A DNA stretch of 6,603 bases. It comes from Pseudomonadota bacterium (GTDB taxonomy: Bacteria > Desulfobacterota > Anaeroferrophillalia > Anaeroferrophillales > Tharpellaceae). The notes beneath the pieces were generated by a model. It ran no database searches. It saw only the letters and a list, made by a program, of their open reading frames with translations, and was not told where the DNA came from. Positions 4,315 through 6,603 of this stretch are shown piece by piece. The DNA lies in NCBI GenBank assembly GCA_030641485.1, contig DAOWHJ010000164.1:1-6603 (forward strand). Reading direction: 5' to 3'. How positions within the stretch are numbered: the stretch's first letter is position 1; the number at the start of each line of letters is the position of its first letter. The translations under genes and the position numbers were made by a program.

Positions 4315-5799
4315 TTGTTTCTAAGACGATCAATTTTTATAAAGTTATTAAGCTGGTTTTTTCTCAATCTCATCTTTCTCGGTCTTATTCTGATTCTCTT
4401 TTTTCAGGTTCAGTTCTACGTGTCGCCGGATTCATTTTTACGGTTACATGCAGAGAAAGAGACCGCTTCATTACGCCAGCTTATACGGCATGAGCTGACG
4501 CGGGTGCCGCGATCTCAGTGGGATGAGTTGTTGACTCGTTATGGTCAGGCTTTTGCCGTTGAACTTTCACTCTTGACTCCGGCGGGTCACAAGTTGGCGG
4601 GAACGATTGAGAACCTGCCAGCGTCTGTGTCGATAAAACTGAAATCATGGTCGCCTTGGGGGCCGCATTCTCAACGCGGACGCTGGCGTCAGGGCCGAGA
4701 GGGACGTCGGGGTTCAGGCACATTTGATTCTCGGCATCTCCAAGAGGCTCCTCCCCGGCCTCCTGAACGGCGCATTTTCAGAGCGCGAAGCCAGAATCCG
4801 ACTCGTTACTGGCTCGGTTTGCCGGTGCCAATCCTCAACCCGGAAGGCCGTGGTTTTGTCCCGGCAATTCTTTTGGCAAGTACGGATTCTCTCTTTGCCT
4901 CAGCTCTCTATCCTAATCCTTTGCCATGGATAGTGGCAGCCCTTTTGATTGTTCTTTTCTCTCTGCTTTGGTGGTGGCCTATGGTTCGTCATATTACCCG
5001 GCCCTTGCGCGAGATGAACCGGGTGACTGAAGAGATTGCCCAGGGTCACCTTAAGATTCAGCTTGATGAAAAACGGATCGATGAGATTGGTTGTCTGGGG
5101 CGTTCGATTAATCATATGACTCAGCGTCTCGACGGGTTTATCACCGGCCAGAAACGTTTTTTGAGTGATGTTGCCCACGAACTTTGTGCTCCGTTAGCCC
5201 GTTTGCGTATGGGGCTTGCGGTTCTAGAAAAAAGTATAAATGTCGAGCAGCAGCGGGATTTTACTGATGTTGAGGAGGAGGCTGATAAAATTGCGGAGCT
5301 GGTTGATGAGGTTTTGGCTTTTTCTCGGGCTGAACTACGTCCTGAAGCGGTGACTCTTGTCCCAACCTCAGTAGTTGTGGTGGTCGAGCGGATCATGGTT
5401 CGGGAGAAATGGTCTAAAGGTCGTTTTAAGCTTGAGATTGAGCCCGACTTACAGGTTTTGGCTAATGCTGAATTGCTAATTCGGGCTCTGGTTAATTTGC
5501 TCCACAATGCCCTGCGTCATAGTGATCCCGATGTCGTAATTGAGGTCAGCGCCATCCGCCGGGGGCCTGAGGCTATCCTTGAAGTTCGTGACCATGGGCC
5601 CGGTGTGCCGGAGGCCGAACTTGAACGTATCTTTGAACCCTTCTATCGCCTCGAACTCGACCGTCATCGTAAATCTGGTGGCAGTGGTCTCGGTTTGGCC
5701 ATTGTCAAAACCTGCATTGAGGCTTGTCATGGTCAAGTCCGTGCCCACAACCTTACGCCTTCAGGTCTTAGTGTGACTCTCGTGCTTCCGGCAGTTTGA
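4315..5799 (+). CDS. CpxA-like sensor histidine kinase
   Basis: A 494-residue inner-membrane kinase that should sense the periplasm and phosphorylate the adjacent regulator at D51. TM1 is at about 9-30 and TM2 at about 204-223 (WIVAALLIVLFSLLWWW), enclosing a ~170-residue periplasmic region that contains a basic Arg/Gly/Pro-rich stretch (about 112-160) and a YWLGLPVPI strand (165-173). HAMP follows (about 221-273). The DHp helix carries the phospho-acceptor H288 in VAHELCAPLARLRMGL; the catalytic domain has the N box (N394, N398), G1 DHGPGVP (426-432), the F box FEPFYR (440-445) and G2 GGSGLGLAIVK (455-465). All ATP-binding boxes look intact. The usual HELRTPL is HELCAPL, removing the Thr tied to phosphatase activity. 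The start is TTG at 4315, as no ATG exists before the HAMP region, an in-frame TAA lies at 4300, and GGGG (4305-4308) is six bases upstream. Confidence 0.92.
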   Translation: MFLRRSIFIKLLSWFFLNLIFLGLILILFFQVQFYVSPDSFLRLHAEKETASLRQLIRHELTRVPRSQWDELLTRYGQAFAVELSLLTPAGHKLAGTIENLPASVSIKLKSWSPWGPHSQRGRWRQGREGRRGSGTFDSRHLQEAPPRPPERRIFRARSQNPTRYWLGLPVPILNPEGRGFVPAILLASTDSLFASALYPNPLPWIVAALLIVLFSLLWWWPMVRHITRPLREMNRVTEEIAQGHLKIQLDEKRIDEIGCLGRSINHMTQRLDGFITGQKRFLSDVAHELCAPLARLRMGLAVLEKSINVEQQRDFTDVEEEADKIAELVDEVLAFSRAELRPEAVTLVPTSVVVVVERIMVREKWSKGRFKLEIEPDLQVLANAELLIRALVNLLHNALRHSDPDVVIEVSAIRRGPEAILEVRDHGPGVPEAELERIFEPFYRLELDRHRKSGGSGLGLAIVKTCIEACHGQVRAHNLTPSGLSVTLVLPAV

Positions 5800-5812
5800 T
5801 TCGGCAAAAATG

Positions 5813-6391
5813 TCATGCTTTTTCATCCTCTTTTAACGTTGTCAGTAATTCCGAGGCATTCATAATCTGAAACAGCGGGTAGAGCGGGTTACGACGATAT
5901 GCGGCCAGGCATTGCTCGTGAATTTCTTGAGAAAATGCGGTTGTACAATCATCGACTATGACAGCTTTGAAATCGTGGCAGAGGGCGTCCATTGCGGTTG
6001 TCAAAATACAAAAATTGGTGGCAATCCCAACCACAGCTATCTGTGTAACCTGTTGTTCCTTGAGAATGTTTTCAAAACCGGTATTAAAGAACGCGGAAAA
6101 TCTCGGTTTGGGTAGCCACAGGTCATCATCTTCTCTATCTAGATCAGCGACGATCTCGGCACCTTCAGTTCCTGCCAAAGCATGAGGGTGCATTCGTGAT
6201 TTGAAAATAAAATCATCTTCGTTAAAGGCATCAGTTGAAAAAATAACCGGCAGATTAAGCTGCCGAAAACCGGCTATTAATTGGTTGATAGGTTTGATGA
6301 TCGCCCGCGCTAGGGGCGTAATCGGATAATCATTTTTTTCAACAAAGTAGTCCTTCACCATATCGATTATAACAAGTGCAGTTTTATCCAA
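5813..6391 (-). CDS. Isochorismatase-family cysteine hydrolase
   Basis: A 192-residue cytosolic alpha/beta hydrolase of the isochorismatase/nicotinamidase superfamily. The catalytic triad is visible: D10 in ALVIIDMVKDYF, K95 in LPKPRFSAFFNT and nucleophile C128 in VGIATNFCILTTAMDA. HPHALAGTEGAEI (68-80) is the usual loop before the Lys strand. The D-x-H...H metal-binding set of true nicotinamidases is not evident after STDAF (52-56), so PncA is unlikely; members of the family hydrolyse amides, ureas or vinyl ethers, and the substrate here is unknown. The start is TTG (6391-6389), chosen because GGAG (6401-6398) lies six bases upstream and no suitable ATG is present. It converges on the histidine kinase gene with 13 bases between stop codons and no clear terminator. 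Its length is normal and the gene looks intact. Confidence 0.9.
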   Translation of the reverse strand: MDKTALVIIDMVKDYFVEKNDYPITPLARAIIKPINQLIAGFRQLNLPVIFSTDAFNEDDFIFKSRMHPHALAGTEGAEIVADLDREDDDLWLPKPRFSAFFNTGFENILKEQQVTQIAVVGIATNFCILTTAMDALCHDFKAVIVDDCTTAFSQEIHEQCLAAYRRNPLYPLFQIMNASELLTTLKEDEKA

Positions 6392-6397
6392 TGTTAA

Positions 6398-6401
6398 CTC
6401 C
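6398..6401 (-). promoter_or_regulatory. Ribosome binding site that fixes the TTG start of the hydrolase
   Basis: The minus strand reads GGAG followed by six bases and TTG. The spacing is optimal, and the next codons give MDKTALVIID, the usual beginning of the first beta strand in this family. Confidence 0.75.
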
Positions 6402-6416
6402 GTTGTGTAAATTGCC

Positions 6417-6447
6417 AGTATACAAATTACTCTTCAACTGATTACAA
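6417..6447 (-). promoter_or_regulatory. Possible promoter of the hydrolase gene
   Basis: On the minus strand TATACT (6422-6417) matches the -10 consensus in five of six positions. TTGTAA (6447-6442) is a possible -35, but the 19-bp spacer is long. Transcription would start near 6410, giving a short leader holding the GGAG. Weak support. Confidence 0.3.
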
Positions 6448-6474
6448 TAGTTCTGCTCCGTTTCCAGAGACTGA

Positions 6475-6603
6475 TTATGGGTAGCGTTTTTTGAGAACGT
6501 TGGTGATAGCTTTCTTAAGTTCATCAAGGCTGGCAGCTTTGACGACGTAGGCATCTGAGGCCCAGGTTGAGAAGTCCTGCTTATAGTCACCGTAGGCTGA
6601 ACA
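6475..6603 (-). CDS. C-terminal end of a receiver-domain response regulator (partial, runs off the right edge)
   Basis: The minus strand, open from the window edge to TAA at 6475-6477, reads 42 residues beginning CSAYGDYKQDFSTWASDAYV and ending VLKKRYP. This is the last part of a CheY-like receiver: the strand and loop SAY-x-x-Y-K-x-D-F, the W-x-x-D-A-Y-V-V-K motif with the conserved switch lysine (residue 22 of the fragment), and helix alpha5 (DELKKAITNVL). The protein ends directly after alpha5, so the receiver is either the whole protein or its last domain. The phosphoacceptor Asp lies beyond the window. It reads in the same direction as the hydrolase, 83 bases upstream of it, and could share a transcript with it. 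Confidence 0.75.
   Translation of the reverse strand, partial: CSAYGDYKQDFSTWASDAYVVKAASLDELKKAITNVLKKRYP

Noticed and set aside
5121..5507. 128-codon minus-strand open frame inside the kinase gene
   Set aside because: Ser/Thr/Arg-rich shadow antisense to the well-supported DHp and catalytic domains.
5804..5822. AAAAA...TTTTT symmetry between the kinase and hydrolase stops as a bidirectional terminator
   Set aside because: There is no GC-containing stem between the A and T runs, so a stable hairpin is unlikely.
5813..6391. Naming the hydrolase pncA (nicotinamidase)
   Set aside because: The D-x-H...H metal site typical of nicotinamidases is not visible; only the superfamily triad is.
6384..6590. 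68-codon minus-strand ORF at the right edge
   Set aside because: It overlaps the receiver-domain end in another frame and the hydrolase start; the receiver frame has clear family motifs.

Overview
The window holds a run of ordinary bacterial housekeeping and signalling genes, moderate in GC with AT-rich spacers, joined at its left edge to about 240 bases of much more GC-rich DNA. The receiver fragment, radical SAM-rph pair and CpxRA-like proteins read like Desulfobacterota (former Deltaproteobacteria), but this is an impression from protein style only; no marker fixes the taxon. No rRNA, tRNA, CRISPR array or intact mobile element is visible.

Left edge (1-794): the minus strand carries the last 49 codons of a CaiB/BaiF (class III) CoA-transferase gene, abruptly joined near position 240 to a minus-strand phnN (ribose 1,5-bisphosphate phosphokinase). 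The two reading frames do not match and the composition changes at the same place. The predicted PhnN tail is therefore an out-of-frame read of the foreign piece. This is either a chimeric assembly/clone or a real recombination junction.

Centre-left (795-2828): an AT-rich divergent spacer with a compound palindrome and a good sigma70-like promoter leads into a radical SAM gene, followed 21 bases later by rph (RNase PH), probably as one operon. A strong hairpin with A and T tracts on its two sides ends rph and also serves the convergent gene.

Centre (2829-5799): this block is laid out like the Cpx envelope-stress locus. A secreted Spy/CpxP-like (LTxxQ) protein is divergent from an OmpR-family response regulator and a CpxA-like histidine kinase. 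The 205-bp divergent spacer contains GTAAA direct repeats resembling CpxR boxes next to the regulator's putative -10 element. The expected circuit is that the kinase senses envelope stress, the regulator activates both transcripts, and the LTxxQ protein acts as periplasmic chaperone or feedback partner. The pair has non-standard signalling residues (kinase HELCAPL rather than HELRTPL; regulator LPKTF rather than LPKPF), a basic Arg/Gly-rich stretch in the kinase sensor region, and another Arg/Gly-rich tail on the LTxxQ protein. This is the most interesting part of the window.

Right edge (5800-6603): a convergent isochorismatase-family cysteine hydrolase starting at TTG behind a clear Shine-Dalgarno, then the C-terminal 42 codons of a receiver-domain response regulator entering from the right edge on the minus strand.
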